A stretch of DNA of 64,000 bases from Kolteria novifilia (GCA_007748055.1 CP036279.1:1922001-1986000), one strand, 5' to 3'; counted from the first letter of the stretch, positions 1-9,352 are shown. The notes: generated from the letters alone by a model not told the origin. Program-made: numbers and translations.

Positions 1-989
1 AGCGACGGGATCGATCCGAAGAGTCAGGCAATGGCCTGACCTACGGGAAAAACGCCCGGGCTAGCACCGGTTGCTTCGCTACCGGTGCGGCGCAGCCGCA
101 AGAAGTCTCGGATGACGTGACCGCTCGCCTCACACCCGGCTCACGGCGTTCGCCGACCTCTCCCCAAGGAGAGGTGAAGAGCGTCGGCGGGTAGGTCACG
201 CCATTGCGTGACAGGAGCGACGGGACCGATCCGAAGAGTCAGGCAATGGCCTGACCTACGGGAAAAACGCCCGGGCTAGCACCGGTTGCTTCGCTACCGG
301 TGCGGCGCAGCCGCAAGAAGTCTCGGATGTCGTGACCGCTCGCCTCACACCCGGCTCACGGCGTTCGCCGACCTCTCCCCAAGGAGAGGTGAAGAGCGTC
401 GGCGGGTAGGTCACGCCATTGCGTGACAGGAGCGACGGGATCGATCCGAAGAGTCAGGCAATGGCCTGACCTACGGGAAAAATGCCTGGGCTAGCACCGG
501 TTGCTTCGCTACCGGTGCGGCGCAGCCGCAAGAAGTCTCGGATGTCGTGACCGCTCGCCTCACACCCGGCTCACGGCGTTCGCCGACCTCTCCCCAAGGA
601 GAGGTGAAGAGCGTCGGCGGGTAGGTCACGCCATTGCGTGACAGGAGCGACGGGATCGATCCGAAGAGTCAGGCAATGGCCTGACCTACGGGAAAAACGC
701 CCGGGCTAGCACCGGTTGCTTCGCTACCGGTGCGGCGCAGCCGCAAGAAGTCTCGGATGACGTGACCGCTCGCCTCACACCCGGCACACGACGTTCGCCG
801 ACCTCTCCCCAAGGAGAGGTGAAGAGCGTCGGCGGGTAGGTCACGCCATTGCGTGACAGGAGCGACGGGATCGATCCGAAGAGTCAGGCAATGGCCTGAC
901 CTACGGGAAAAACGCCCGGGCTAGCACCGGTTGCTTCGCTACCGGTGCGGCGCAGCCGCAAGAAGTCTCGGATGACGTGACCGCTCGCC
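1..989. repeat. 215-bp tandem repeat array with internal hairpins
   Basis: Units start at 1, 216, 431, 646 and 861: four full 215-bp copies and a fifth cut after about 129 bp. Copies differ at only a few positions (for example gatgacgtga versus gatgtcgtga). Each unit holds several inverted repeats: GTCAGGC-n4-GCCTGAC, TCACGC-n4-GCGTGA, GCACCGGT-n9-ACCGGTGC and CCTCTCC-n4-GGAGAGG. No plausible coding frame is seen. The array may continue left of the window. The near identity suggests recent amplification. Confidence 0.95.
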
Positions 990-1125
990 GAAAAAAAAGA
1001 TGTCACTGGCCGTGGGACTCATAGGCCCAGGCGCGAAGGCCCGCTCTCTCCAAGATCCGCTGACGTCCGGCGAAGAGAGACCTACACCATCCCGTAACGC
1101 TAGTTCTCAAGGGATTGCCGAACCG

Positions 1126-2256
1126 ATGTCCACCGCCACCCAGCCCGCCCAACCGTCCTTCACGCTTTGGAATCACCTTCACCGATTCCTCGCCACCGCG
1201 AAGCTCGTCCTCTTCGGGCTGTCGATTGTCGTCTCGATCGTCTTTCTGGGCGAAGTAACCCGACTCTACGAGATGACTCACTCGATTCACCCCTTCGTCG
1301 GCTACCTCTATATCTCGGTGGTCGTCGGCGGCGTGCTCTTGGTCGCGGTCCCGGTGATTCGTTTTCTGCTCCTACCGAAAGTGGTCGAACCGCCCAAGAT
1401 CCCCGAGGCCGACTCGGTCCGCCCCTCGCATCTTCGCGCCGAGGCGAAGTACATGGAGCGGTACCTAAAGTCCTGTTCGACGAACGAGCAACTCAAGGAC
1501 AAGAGCGACTTGATCGCCAACGCTCGCGACGAGCTGGCGAAGCTCTCGGCTAACCTGATCGTTTCCGAAGCCCCCGCCGGGGAGCGCGTGACCGAACTGG
1601 CCGCCTTCGGCGAACGGACGATTCCACCGATCCTGGTCGACGTCGACAACAAAGTCGACCGGTTGATCTACCAGGAGTCGCTCGCGGTCGGCGTCGCCAC
1701 CGCTCTTTCGCCCAACGGAGCCCTCGACGCGTTCGTCATGCTTTGGCGTTCGGTCCGGCTCGTCACCGAGATCGCGGTGCTCTACTACGGGCGTCCGGGC
1801 TTCCTCGGGACCTTCGCGATCTGCCGAGATGTTTCGATCGCGACCGCCCTTGCCGGCGTCCTTCAGAATGTCACCGATTCGCTCGGCAACCTGCTGGCCC
1901 GTTCGGTGGGCGGGCTCACCAGTGCCGTCGCCGGTCCGGTCGTCGACGGCTCGACCAACGCGCTGGTCCTGATCCGTATTGGTTACTTGGCGAAGGAACG
2001 TTGTCGCAGTCTGCGGCGATGGGATGCCCGGACGCGCAAGTCGGCGATCATCTCGGCGTTGAAGGCGACGCAATCGATCGCGTTTGGCGTCACCAGCGAG
2101 ATTGCCCGTTGTGTTGGTGGGGGGATCGTCAACGTCGCAGGCAAGGCGGCCGACTCCGCGTATTCCTTCGCCGCCGGCATCGGACAGTCCATCAATTCCG
2201 TCTTTCGCGCCAACAAGCCCGAACCGGCCACTCCCGACGCCGAGAGTTCCTCCTAG
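1126..2256 (+). CDS. DUF697/YcjF-like membrane protein
   Basis: This is a predicted inner-membrane protein of 376 residues. I chose the ATG at 1126 because the stretch upstream in the same frame looks non-coding and the first transmembrane segment then starts about 20 residues in. Two hydrophobic segments (about residues 25-45 and 55-80) are followed by a charged region. A second half resembles the DUF697/YcjF family: a run beginning SLAVGVATALSPNGALDAF, a WRSVRLVTEIAVLYY stretch, then alternating Ala/Gly-rich helices. In other bacteria such proteins often accompany a GTPase, but none is adjacent. The function is not established. The gene sits directly downstream of the 215-bp array, so the array may influence its expression. 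Confidence 0.7.
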   Translation: MSTATQPAQPSFTLWNHLHRFLATAKLVLFGLSIVVSIVFLGEVTRLYEMTHSIHPFVGYLYISVVVGGVLLVAVPVIRFLLLPKVVEPPKIPEADSVRPSHLRAEAKYMERYLKSCSTNEQLKDKSDLIANARDELAKLSANLIVSEAPAGERVTELAAFGERTIPPILVDVDNKVDRLIYQESLAVGVATALSPNGALDAFVMLWRSVRLVTEIAVLYYGRPGFLGTFAICRDVSIATALAGVLQNVTDSLGNLLARSVGGLTSAVAGPVVDGSTNALVLIRIGYLAKERCRSLRRWDARTRKSAIISALKATQSIAFGVTSEIARCVGGGIVNVAGKAADSAYSFAAGIGQSINSVFRANKPEPATPDAESSS

Positions 2257-2257
2257 G

Positions 2258-2372
2258 GCGTGAGTCTTTCCTGTAAGCCCACGGCGAGCGTGAGTCTTTT
2301 CCATAGGCCCACGGCGAGCGTGAGTCTTTTCCATAGGCCCACGGCGAGCGTGGGCATCGGACCCCCAAGAGA
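2258..2372. repeat. 30-bp-period palindromic repeat, left of recombinase
   Basis: A 30-bp unit containing GCCCACGGCGAGCGTG is repeated about three times just after the stop of the upstream gene. It ends in GCCCACGGCGAGCGTGGGC, a hairpin with 7-bp arms (GCCCACG/CGTGGGC), followed by CATCGGACCCCCAAGAG. A closely related element in the same orientation lies on the other side of the recombinase gene. Confidence 0.85.
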
Positions 2373-2474
2373 TGATGGAACCGGTGTGTTGGCGGCGGTT
2401 TCCTCAGAGAAGGATTGTCCGGTTCGCGGACGGCATCGACTCGGTCGACGGGCCGTTGAGCGAGTCTTCGAGGT

Positions 2475-3368
2475 CTACCGCGGTCCGGCTTCGTCGTAGG
2501 CCTTGCGCAAGCGATCGGTGGAGACGTGGGTGTAAATCTGCGTCGTGGTGATGCTGGCGTGACCGAGGAGTTCCTGCACGCTGCGGATGTCGGCGCCGCG
2601 ATCCATGAGGTGGGTCGCGAAGGTGTGCCGCAAGGTGTGTGGGCTGATCCTGGGATCGAGACCGGCTTGCTTGAGGTACTTCTCGAGCATTCGGCCGACG
2701 CTACGTGCCGAGAGCCGAGTTCCGTGCTTGTTGAGAAAGAGCGCCACTTGGTGCTCGCGCTTGGCGGTCTCGTCGGGTTGCCGCACGGAGAGCCAACGGA
2801 GAATGGCCGCGATCGCGTGCCTGCCCAAGAGCCCGACGCGTTCCCGCTTCCCCTTACCGCGCACGCGGATCACTCCCTCTTGCAAATCGAGATCGTCGAG
2901 GTTGAGCCCGACCAACTCGCTGACACGCAGCCCGGCGGCATAAGCGGTCTCGAGGATCGCGCGATCGCGAAGCCCGAGCGGCTTGTCGCCCGGCGGCGCC
3001 TCCAGCAGCGTTTCGATCTGAGTCGATGCCATGAACGTCGGCAGCGAGCGTCCAATCTTCGGACCACGCAGCCCGTCGGTCGGATTGCGTTCGAGGGCTC
3101 CCTGTCGGCAGATGTAGCGAAAGAAGGAGCGTAGCGCCGAGAGTCGTCGGGAGATGCTGCTCGCCTTGTATCCCGAGGCGTGCAAGTGGGCGAGAAAGGC
3201 CCGAACCAGTGACGTCGAGATCGCGTCGATCGGCGGTGACTGCTTGAGCGTCTCGGCCCAGAACTCCCGCGCGGCCCGGAGATCCTCGGAGTAGCTCTTC
3301 ACCGTGTGGTCGGATCGATTGCGTTCGATTCGCAGGTGATCGAGAAAGCGGTCCACCCATTCGTCCAT
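2475..3368 (-). CDS. xerD: Tyrosine recombinase, XerC/XerD family
   Basis: This is a site-specific tyrosine recombinase of 297 residues, the usual XerC/XerD length. It has an N-terminal SAM-like core-binding domain (about residues 1-90) and a C-terminal catalytic domain. The catalytic set is visible: R148 in AAGLRVSELVGL, K172 in RGKGKRERV, H244 and R247 in HTLRHTFATH, H270 in LLGHASITTTQ and Y279 in QIYTHV. I chose the ATG at 3368 because an AGGA motif lies 9 nt upstream and it matches the family start; an in-frame start at 3401 adds 11 unsupported residues. The family resolves chromosome dimers at dif sites. Assignment to XerD rather than XerC is tentative. Both flanks carry related 30-bp palindromic repeats. 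Confidence 0.9.
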   Translation of the reverse strand: MDEWVDRFLDHLRIERNRSDHTVKSYSEDLRAAREFWAETLKQSPPIDAISTSLVRAFLAHLHASGYKASSISRRLSALRSFFRYICRQGALERNPTDGLRGPKIGRSLPTFMASTQIETLLEAPPGDKPLGLRDRAILETAYAAGLRVSELVGLNLDDLDLQEGVIRVRGKGKRERVGLLGRHAIAAILRWLSVRQPDETAKREHQVALFLNKHGTRLSARSVGRMLEKYLKQAGLDPRISPHTLRHTFATHLMDRGADIRSVQELLGHASITTTQIYTHVSTDRLRKAYDEAGPR

Positions 3369-3460
3369 GACGGGGAGTCCTACTAGTGTGCTGATTGGCA
3401 AGTTCGTTTCATCAAATCTCGTTCCCCATTCGTGCGCGAGTGTGCTGAATTGGAGGCGTG

Positions 3461-3532
3461 TTCAGCATGCCCACGACGAGCGTGGGGCTATTTAGCATGC
3501 CCACGACGAGCGTGGGCATGGCACCCAAGAGT
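3461..3532. repeat. 30-bp palindromic repeat pair, right of recombinase
   Basis: Two 30-bp units (3461-3490 and 3491-3520) each contain GCATGCCCACGACGAGCGTG. The second forms ATGCCCACG-n5-CGTGGGCAT, with 9-bp arms, followed by GGCACCCAAGAG. It matches the element at 2332-2372 in orientation, period and tail. A partial tail copy (GGCATGGCACCCAAAAAG) is also present near 39334. Confidence 0.85.
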
Positions 3533-3585
3533 TCTTTGGGCAATGAGTTCACCAATCAGGACACTCGACGTTGTCGGGTTGGTCG

Positions 3586-4734
3586 TTACTGCCAAGGCCA
3601 AGGTTGCCAGGGCTGGGGGATCGCGATGCCGCGCAGCGGGACCCATTCCCCCCCGGCGGCGGCGAGCATCTCGTAGAGCATGCGGTTGCAGCAGAACTTG
3701 TTGTAATCGTCCATCCGCAATGCATAGCCCTCCCAGGCTCCTCCGCGGAGATCGGTCCGGAAGAAGTAGTACTCCTTGAGCTTCTTGACGGTTCCGCCGT
3801 TGCTCCCATCGAAGACGCGCGTGTGCCGCACCACCCAAGGTTCGACCACCGGAAGAGCGACGGGGGAACTGGCGACGGAGACTTGGTAGCCGGGATAGAT
3901 CCCCGCGCGCGTTTCCGCCGCGGAACCGGTGACCGCGACTGTCGTGGGGCCCTGAGGTTCTTGTTCCGTCTTCTCCCCGGCGGGAGCGTCTTGCGTGGTC
4001 GCTTGCGCGGTTCTTACCCCGCCCGGTTCCTGACCGGAGGCGCTGGCCATGCGAATGTCGGTCGCGCGGTGACGGCTCAACGTCCCCTCGGAGGGAACGA
4101 ACTCCGGAGACTCGATCATGCCCGGAGCACACTCGTCGCACGGAACCGGGCAGCCGTCGGGGCAGGGCGTTCCGGTATCGAGGGAGCGGTACTTGAGACG
4201 CTCGCAGCCGCACTTGCCCTTCAACTTGCACTTGAGCTTCTCGCAGCCGTGCATGATCCCGGCGGGGAGTGCCAAGGGCGAGGCGACGGGGATCGGCTCG
4301 GAGAGGACGACCGCTTCGGACTTGCCGGTGACCATCGCGTACATCTCGCAGTGAAGGGTCACCGTCGGCGGGTAATAGGCTTCGTACTGGACGACATCCC
4401 CGACAATGACCGCTTGCGCGTGGACCGCCCGCGCGAGGGCGAATGCCAATTCCGGCTGATTGGTCGGGAAGGTCAGGTTCGGGCCGATGACTTGGATCAC
4501 TTCCTCGACGGGAACGACCTCGAAGGTCGGGACGCGCTGGACCTCACTGGCGAAGATGCGGGTCATCTCGAAGGTGTCGAGACCGGCGGCGCCGCCGGTC
4601 TTGTCGTTGAAGGGGGCGACCACGACGCGGAAGACGCCGGGAAAGGGATTCTGCGCCCGCCGCTGGAAGTTGCAGCCCACGGCCACCAAGAGCAGTGGCA
4701 TCAGGAGTAGGAATCGCTTCGTGGTCCGTACCAT
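3586..4734 (-). CDS. Lipoprotein with LpoB/CsgG-like N-domain and Cys-rich insert
   Basis: This is a predicted secreted lipoprotein of about 382 residues. Starting from the ATG at 4734, a basic n-region and hydrophobic core lead to a lipobox, LVAVGC, about 20 residues in. After the Cys, a segment beginning FRVVVAPFNDKTGG looks like the alpha/beta domain of CsgG/LpoB/GNA1162-type outer-membrane lipoproteins; this is a resemblance, not a firm assignment. A middle insert has many Cys and Lys residues (CEKLKCKLKGKCGCERLK) followed by a CPDGCPVPCDEC cluster. The tail is rich in Pro and Trp (PQPWQPWPWQ). An alternative TTG start lies at 4746. It is divergent from queG and its role is unknown. Confidence 0.7.
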   Translation of the reverse strand: MVRTTKRFLLLMPLLLVAVGCNFQRRAQNPFPGVFRVVVAPFNDKTGGAAGLDTFEMTRIFASEVQRVPTFEVVPVEEVIQVIGPNLTFPTNQPELAFALARAVHAQAVIVGDVVQYEAYYPPTVTLHCEMYAMVTGKSEAVVLSEPIPVASPLALPAGIMHGCEKLKCKLKGKCGCERLKYRSLDTGTPCPDGCPVPCDECAPGMIESPEFVPSEGTLSRHRATDIRMASASGQEPGGVRTAQATTQDAPAGEKTEQEPQGPTTVAVTGSAAETRAGIYPGYQVSVASSPVALPVVEPWVVRHTRVFDGSNGGTVKKLKEYYFFRTDLRGGAWEGYALRMDDYNKFCCNRMLYEMLAAAGGEWVPLRGIAIPQPWQPWPWQ

Positions 4735-4909
4735 GGTTCCACTCAACAGGGCGGATCGTCACGTCCGACAGGATCGCGCGTCTCTTGCTTGTATCGGTTG
4801 TGAAGCTTTCCCAAGTTGAAGGGTCTTGTCGTTTCTGACGATTTCGACGGTTTGGCTTGGTCGGCGGCATGGTCGTCCCAAGAATGAACCGGGTCACGAC
4901 CTTCCCGGA

Positions 4910-6001
4910 GTGAGGACGATCTTGGAGCCCGACAGCGAAGCCATCGACCGCGACGAACTCTCCGCGTGGATCAAGCGGCAGGCGCGCGCTGTCGGCTTTG
5001 ACGAGGTCGGGATCGCGCCGATCGCTCCCGGTATGGGTATCGATCACCTCGACGGCTGGTTGGCGGAAGGTCGACACGGCGAGATGGGCTACATGGCGAA
5101 GAACCGCGATGCCCGCGCTGACCCGAACCTGGTCCTTCCGGGAGCCAAGTCGCTGGTCATCGTCGCTCTCGTCTACGCGACCGACGATGACGAGACGCCG
5201 CCGCCAGGCACGGCGCGCATCTCCCGCTACGCCCGTGGCGAAGACTATCACGACGTCATCCGCCAACGCCTCAAGCGACTCGCGATCGCGCTACGTGCCA
5301 AGGCTCCCTCGGTCCGAACCCGCGCGGTGGTCGACAGTGCTCCCGTGATGGAGCGAGACTATGCGAGATTGGCGGGATTGGGGTGGATTGGCAAGAATAC
5401 TCTCCTGCTCAACAAGCGGCTGGGGAGCTTCTTTTTCCTTGGCGGTTTGCTCCTCGACGTGGACTTGGCGGTCGATGTTCCGTTCGAAACCGACCACTGT
5501 GGGAGTTGTCGGCGCTGCCTCGATGCGTGTCCGACCGATGCCTTCGACGGGCCCTACCGGCTCGATGCCCGTCGCTGTATCAGCTACCTGACGATCGAGC
5601 ATCGCTCCCCGATCGAGGAGTCGTTGCGACCGCAACTGGATGGCTGGCTCTTTGGTTGCGATGTTTGCCAGGACGTTTGTCCGTGGAATCGCAAGTCGCC
5701 GCGAACGAGCGATCGTGCCTTTGTGCCGGTGGAGGGGCGTCATCCGATCCCGCTAGAGGAGGTCCTGGCGTTGACCGAGGAGAGCTTTCGCGAGCGTTTC
5801 CGAAAGTCGCCGATCGCGCGGACCGGACGGGAGGGATTGGTGCGAAATGGGGCCATTTTGGCGGGAAACGAGGGGACTCGGGAGCATCTTCCCGCACTAT
5901 TGGGGTTGATGGACGACTCCGAGCCACTGGTCCGCGAAGCCGCGACGTGGGCGGTGGCCCGGATCGAGTCGAGGATCGGCCCATCGGAAGAGGTTTCGTA
6001 G
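4910..6001 (+). CDS. queG: Epoxyqueuosine reductase QueG
   Basis: QueG catalyses the last step of queuosine synthesis, reducing epoxyqueuosine to queuosine in tRNA with cobalamin and two 4Fe-4S clusters. Cluster motifs are clear: CGSCRRCLDACPTDAF and CDVCQDVCPWNRKS. Also typical are the ALVYATDD region near the N-terminus, GWIGKNTLLLN in the middle and RRCISYLTIEHR between the clusters. The C-terminus has a HEAT-like segment (HLPALLGLMDDSEPLVREA), common in this family. The start is uncertain: GTG at 4910 or TTG at 4922 (AGGA just upstream) fit the family better than the ATG at 4826, which adds an unsupported 28-residue leader. Confidence 0.92.
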   Translation: MRTILEPDSEAIDRDELSAWIKRQARAVGFDEVGIAPIAPGMGIDHLDGWLAEGRHGEMGYMAKNRDARADPNLVLPGAKSLVIVALVYATDDDETPPPGTARISRYARGEDYHDVIRQRLKRLAIALRAKAPSVRTRAVVDSAPVMERDYARLAGLGWIGKNTLLLNKRLGSFFFLGGLLLDVDLAVDVPFETDHCGSCRRCLDACPTDAFDGPYRLDARRCISYLTIEHRSPIEESLRPQLDGWLFGCDVCQDVCPWNRKSPRTSDRAFVPVEGRHPIPLEEVLALTEESFRERFRKSPIARTGREGLVRNGAILAGNEGTREHLPALLGLMDDSEPLVREAATWAVARIESRIGPSEEVS

Positions 6002-6305
6002 CGGGTCGCCGATCGCCTCCTCGGTGAGGCTGGGCTCGATGGCTGGTTTCAGGACGCATCGGACCTATACTAAGCGAATGCGAAGCACCTCCCGCTGGCT
6101 TTCCAGGCCGTCTGGCGATGGGGCAACCCAAGTGGCTTTCCGAAGTGGGCACGCGACGTCTTGTTCCTAGACACGAGACGCGCCCGCTCCGATCGCCGAC
6201 ATCGACGACCCGTGACGCGGATGTGGATGGTCCGATTGGACCGCTTACCTCGACGGGGAGAGGCTTCGCACTTGGTCAAGTGGAACCGAGCGAGACTGAC
6301 ATCCC
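6002..6305. other. Intergenic, no gene recognised
   Basis: About 300 bp between queG and the next gene. Short open frames exist on both strands but none resembles a protein. A TATACT hexamer at 6066-6071 could be a -10 element, but no convincing -35 is correctly spaced. Confidence 0.5.
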
Positions 6306-6665
6306 ATGGTGCGTCGATCGTCGAAATCCCCAAGTCGTGTCGAGCTTCGCAAGCAGGCGGAAGCCGCGGAGAAGCTGGAAGCAAGCGGTGATGCCCCGGT
6401 CAAAAAGGTGAAAGCCAAGGCCAAGAAGAAGGCCACTCGGCGCACCTCCAAATCGAAGGCGAAAGCCGCCGCGGAACGGATGCGAATGGTGTGGGGCATC
6501 TTCGATGGTCACAACCAGCAAGTCGCAACCTTCCCCTATCCCGAGCGTTCCGCCGCCGATGCCAAGTGCGAAGAACTGACCCAGGGCAAGGGCCGTGGTC
6601 CCTACTTCGTCCAGCCGGTGCGCGAGCCCTATCCCGAGCCGGAACCGGAAGTCGAGGAGGCGTAA
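6306..6665 (+). CDS. Small protein with histone-like basic N-terminal tail
   Basis: This 119-residue protein has two parts. Residues 1-60 are dominated by Lys, Ala, Ser and Arg (for example KKVKAKAKKKATRRTSKSKA), resembling histone H1-like or AT-hook-poor nucleoid tails. Residues 61-119 form a compact segment beginning MVWGIFDGHNQQVATFPYPE and including the hydrophilic stretch KGRGPYFVQPVREPYP, ending in an acidic PEPEPEVEEA tail. I recognise no characterised family. DNA or RNA binding by the tail is an inference from composition. No strong ribosome binding site precedes the ATG. The gene converges with the MFS transporter gene. Confidence 0.75.
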   Translation: MVRRSSKSPSRVELRKQAEAAEKLEASGDAPVKKVKAKAKKKATRRTSKSKAKAAAERMRMVWGIFDGHNQQVATFPYPERSAADAKCEELTQGKGRGPYFVQPVREPYPEPEPEVEEA

Positions 6666-6698
6666 GCTTCCCTGCCGACGGGGCGACGAGGGATCTTG

Positions 6699-7961
6699 CT
6701 ACTTCACGGCGGTGACTTCATCGGCGGGGGCGGCGACGGGAATGAGAAAGAGCGTCCCGTCGTTGAGACTGCTGACCAGGATCCACGCCGTGACCGCGAA
6801 GGTCGCACATCCGGTCAGGGTGAACATCCAGCCGTATCCCAAGGTATAAGCGATCACCCCCATCAACGGTGGGGCACACACCATTCCCGTGTCCAGGGAC
6901 ATGATCGCCAAGACCGACCCGGTGCCCCGAGCTTCGTTCGGAAACGGTTCGGTCACCAGCGCCATCATCGACGGGAAGACCAACCCGTGGGCCATGCCGC
7001 TCACCGTCGCCGGAATGAGGATCGTCCAGGGCTCGTTGGGATCGACGAGCAGATAGCTGAACATTCCCGCCCCGAGCACGCATAGTCCCGCCAGGAGCAT
7101 CTTTCGCCATCCGATCTGATCGGGGAGTCGCCGCAGCGCCAGCCGGACGGTGATTCCCGTACCCCCGTAAACGACGAAGAACTCGCCAACCCCGTAGCCT
7201 CCCATGTCGAGCACGTCGAGGTAGCGGGCGAGAAAGACGAACGGAACCGTCAGGCAGACGCCGAAGATCACGTTCGCCGAAAGCACCACGCCGGGCCAGT
7301 AGCGGATAAAGTTCTCGATGAAGTGGCGGACCTTCAGGGAGCTTCGGGTTCGAAGGTGGGGAGGTTCTCGCAGCCCGAAGTAGGTGATCACCAGCGCGAT
7401 CGCGATCGCTCCAGCCGCGGAACCGAACAACGCGTAGAAGTCACCGAACGAGCGATCGCCGTCCTCGACGAACCAGTCGCCCAACCAGGGGCCACACATC
7501 ATCCCAACGAAGCCGGCGGCGCCGAGTGTCCCGATCGCCTCGGCTCGTCGATCGGGCGGGGCCATCAGCGTGATGTACGTCAGGCTCGCCGAGAAGAAGA
7601 TCGCGGTGGAGATGACGTTGAGCGATCGCACCACGTAGATGGAAACGCCGACATCGGCCAGGAGAAAGTTGGTCAGCGCCGAGATGATAAAGAGGGTCAG
7701 ACCGACCATCCACATCGTCAACGCACCGAGGCGATCAATCCATAGGCCGATCCAAGGGCGTACCAAGAGCGCGGTCACGGCCCCGAATCCCATCACCCAT
7801 CCGATGTCGAGCTCGTCACCACCGAGAAACGCGATCCAGCGGGCGTAGTGCACCAAGAGGGTGTTGGCGAGCACGAAAAGGGATTGAGCGATGAACGTCA
7901 GGGCAAAGTTGCGATCGTAAAGAGAGCGCGGGGGCGCTCCCATCGCGGCGGGTTTGTCCAT
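6699..7961 (-). CDS. MFS transporter
   Basis: This is a predicted inner-membrane secondary transporter of about 420 residues with roughly twelve hydrophobic segments. Typical major facilitator features are visible: a first helix after [13 protein letters not shown], a loop with [12 protein letters not shown] between helices 2 and 3 (the family's D-R-x-G signature) and the repeated second half. I chose ATG 7961 ([19 protein letters not shown]) over an in-frame start at 7997 because the latter runs into the intergenic region. The substrate cannot be told from sequence. The gene is divergent from the dehydrogenase at 8046, leaving an 84-bp shared promoter region. Confidence 0.85.
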   Translation of the reverse strand: MDKPAAMGAPPRSLYDRNFALTFIAQSLFVLANTLLVHYARWIAFLGGDELDIGWVMGFGAVTALLVRPWIGLWIDRLGALTMWMVGLTLFIISALTNFLLADVGVSIYVVRSLNVISTAIFFSASLTYITLMAPPDRRAEAIGTLGAAGFVGMMCGPWLGDWFVEDGDRSFGDFYALFGSAAGAIAIALVITYFGLREPPHLRTRSSLKVRHFIENFIRYWPGVVLSANVIFGVCLTVPFVFLARYLDVLDMGGYGVGEFFVVYGGTGITVRLALRRLPDQIGWRKMLLAGLCVLGAGMFSYLLVDPNEPWTILIPATVSGMAHGLVFPSMMALVTEPFPNEARGTGSVLAIMSLDTGMVCAPPLMGVIAYTLGYGWMFTLTGCATFAVTAWILVSSLNDGTLFLIPVAAPADEVTAVK

Positions 7962-8045
7962 GAGGGTCGTTTTATGGATCGGACCCCCGAGGCGCATACA
8001 ACAGCGGATAAGTTGAAGTCATGTTCACAAAAGGGGAATCGAGCG

Positions 8046-8969
8046 ATGGCGCTGGCGACGTGCACACCGGGAAAGACGCGCATTGGTTGGATTGGGACCG
8101 GCGTGATGGGCCAATCGATGTGTGGCCACCTGGTTGACAAGGGGTTTGAGGCGACGATCACGACGCGCTCGAAGTCGAAAGCGGAAGGTCTCCTGGCGAA
8201 GGGGGCGACGTGGGCCGAGACGCCCAAGCAGGTGGCCGAGAACGCCGACGTCATCTTCGCGATCGTCGGATTTCCCAAGGACGTGCGCGAAGTCTTCCTC
8301 GGGGAGCAGGGCGCGCTGGCCGGTTCCAAAGCCGACAACATCCTGGTCGACATGACGACGAGTCAGCCGTCGCTCGCCGAAGAGATCGCCGAGGCGGCCA
8401 AGGCCAAAGGTGTCTTCAGCGTCGACGCGCCGGTCTCCGGAGGCGACGTCGGCGCGAAGAACGCGGCCCTTTCGATCATGGTCGGCGGGGAAGAGGAAGC
8501 GGTCGCGGCGGTCATGCCCTGCTTCGAGGCGATGGGCAAGACGATCAAGCACCAAGGGGGCCCCGGGGCCGGCCAGCACACCAAGATGGTCAATCAAATG
8601 CTGATTGCCCCGATGATGATCGGCGTCTGCGAAGCCCTGATGTATGCTTACAAGTCGGGGCTGGATCCGATGAAGGTGCTCGAATCGGTCGGCAGCGGAG
8701 CCGCGGGCTCCTGGTCGATCAACAACTTGGGTCCCCGGATCATCAAGGGGGACTTCGAGCCTGGGTTCTACGTCGAACACTTCATCAAGGACATGGGCAT
8801 CGCGCTGGCCGAGGCCGAGATGATGGGGCTCTCGCTTCCGGGGCTCGCGCTCGCCAAACAGCTCTACGAGGCCGTCAAGGCACAAGGGTTCGGCCGTAAG
8901 GGAACCCAAGCGTTGATGCTTGCCCTGGAACAGATGTCCGGCATCAAACGGGAAGGACTGACCGACTGA
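8046..8969 (+). CDS. NAD(P)-dependent oxidoreductase, 3-hydroxyisobutyrate dehydrogenase family
   Basis: This is a beta-hydroxyacid dehydrogenase of 307 residues, the normal family length. The Rossmann motif [10 protein letters not shown] is at the N-terminus, the substrate-binding motif appears as [20 protein letters not shown], and the catalytic lysine is K180 in [12 protein letters not shown]. Such enzymes oxidise or reduce small 3-hydroxy acids such as 3-hydroxyisobutyrate, tartronate semialdehyde or glyoxylate; the exact substrate is not evident. The ATG at 8046 has GGGGA upstream. It overlaps the next gene by one base (TGATG), which suggests translational coupling. Confidence 0.92.
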   Translation: MALATCTPGKTRIGWIGTGVMGQSMCGHLVDKGFEATITTRSKSKAEGLLAKGATWAETPKQVAENADVIFAIVGFPKDVREVFLGEQGALAGSKADNILVDMTTSQPSLAEEIAEAAKAKGVFSVDAPVSGGDVGAKNAALSIMVGGEEEAVAAVMPCFEAMGKTIKHQGGPGAGQHTKMVNQMLIAPMMIGVCEALMYAYKSGLDPMKVLESVGSGAAGSWSINNLGPRIIKGDFEPGFYVEHFIKDMGIALAEAEMMGLSLPGLALAKQLYEAVKAQGFGRKGTQALMLALEQMSGIKREGLTD

Positions 8970-9352
8970 TGGATGACCCGATGATTGAAACGCCCGACGG
9001 CCTGGCGAAGACCCAGGCCAGCGGGGTGGTCGGCGCGTTCATGCGTTTCGTTTGCCAAGCTCTCGGGCTGTTGCTCATCATCATCGGGACCTTCTTCGCG
9101 ATCCAGGTCTTCACGAGCGTCTATGGTCTCGTCAACAAGCCCGAGGGGATGGCGGGCGCGGTCGACCAGACGGCCGAACTCATCGAGAGCGAGAAACTCT
9201 CGGTGAAAATCGGCGCCGACCGCGTCGAGGCCGGACGTCTGGCCGCGACGATGGTCCTCTTCGTCTGGTACATGCTCTGCGCGTACATCCCGCTCGCGAT
9301 CATCGCGGTGGGTGGGCGTCTGGTCTGGGCGATGCGCAAACCGAGGGAGTAG
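8969..9352 (+). CDS. Small two-helix membrane protein
   Basis: This 127-residue protein has two strong hydrophobic segments, about residues 25-50 (ALGLLLIIIGTFFAIQVF) and 95-118 (VWYMLCAYIPLAIIAVGG), separated by a polar region of about 45 residues. Its start codon overlaps the stop of the upstream dehydrogenase, so the two are probably co-transcribed and coupled. I do not recognise the family and propose no function beyond an inner-membrane location. Confidence 0.75.
   Translation: MDDPMIETPDGLAKTQASGVVGAFMRFVCQALGLLLIIIGTFFAIQVFTSVYGLVNKPEGMAGAVDQTAELIESEKLSVKIGADRVEAGRLAATMVLFVWYMLCAYIPLAIIAVGGRLVWAMRKPRE

Noticed and set aside
1-989. CRISPR-like array
   Set aside because: The whole 215-bp unit repeats, with no unique spacers and no cas genes nearby.
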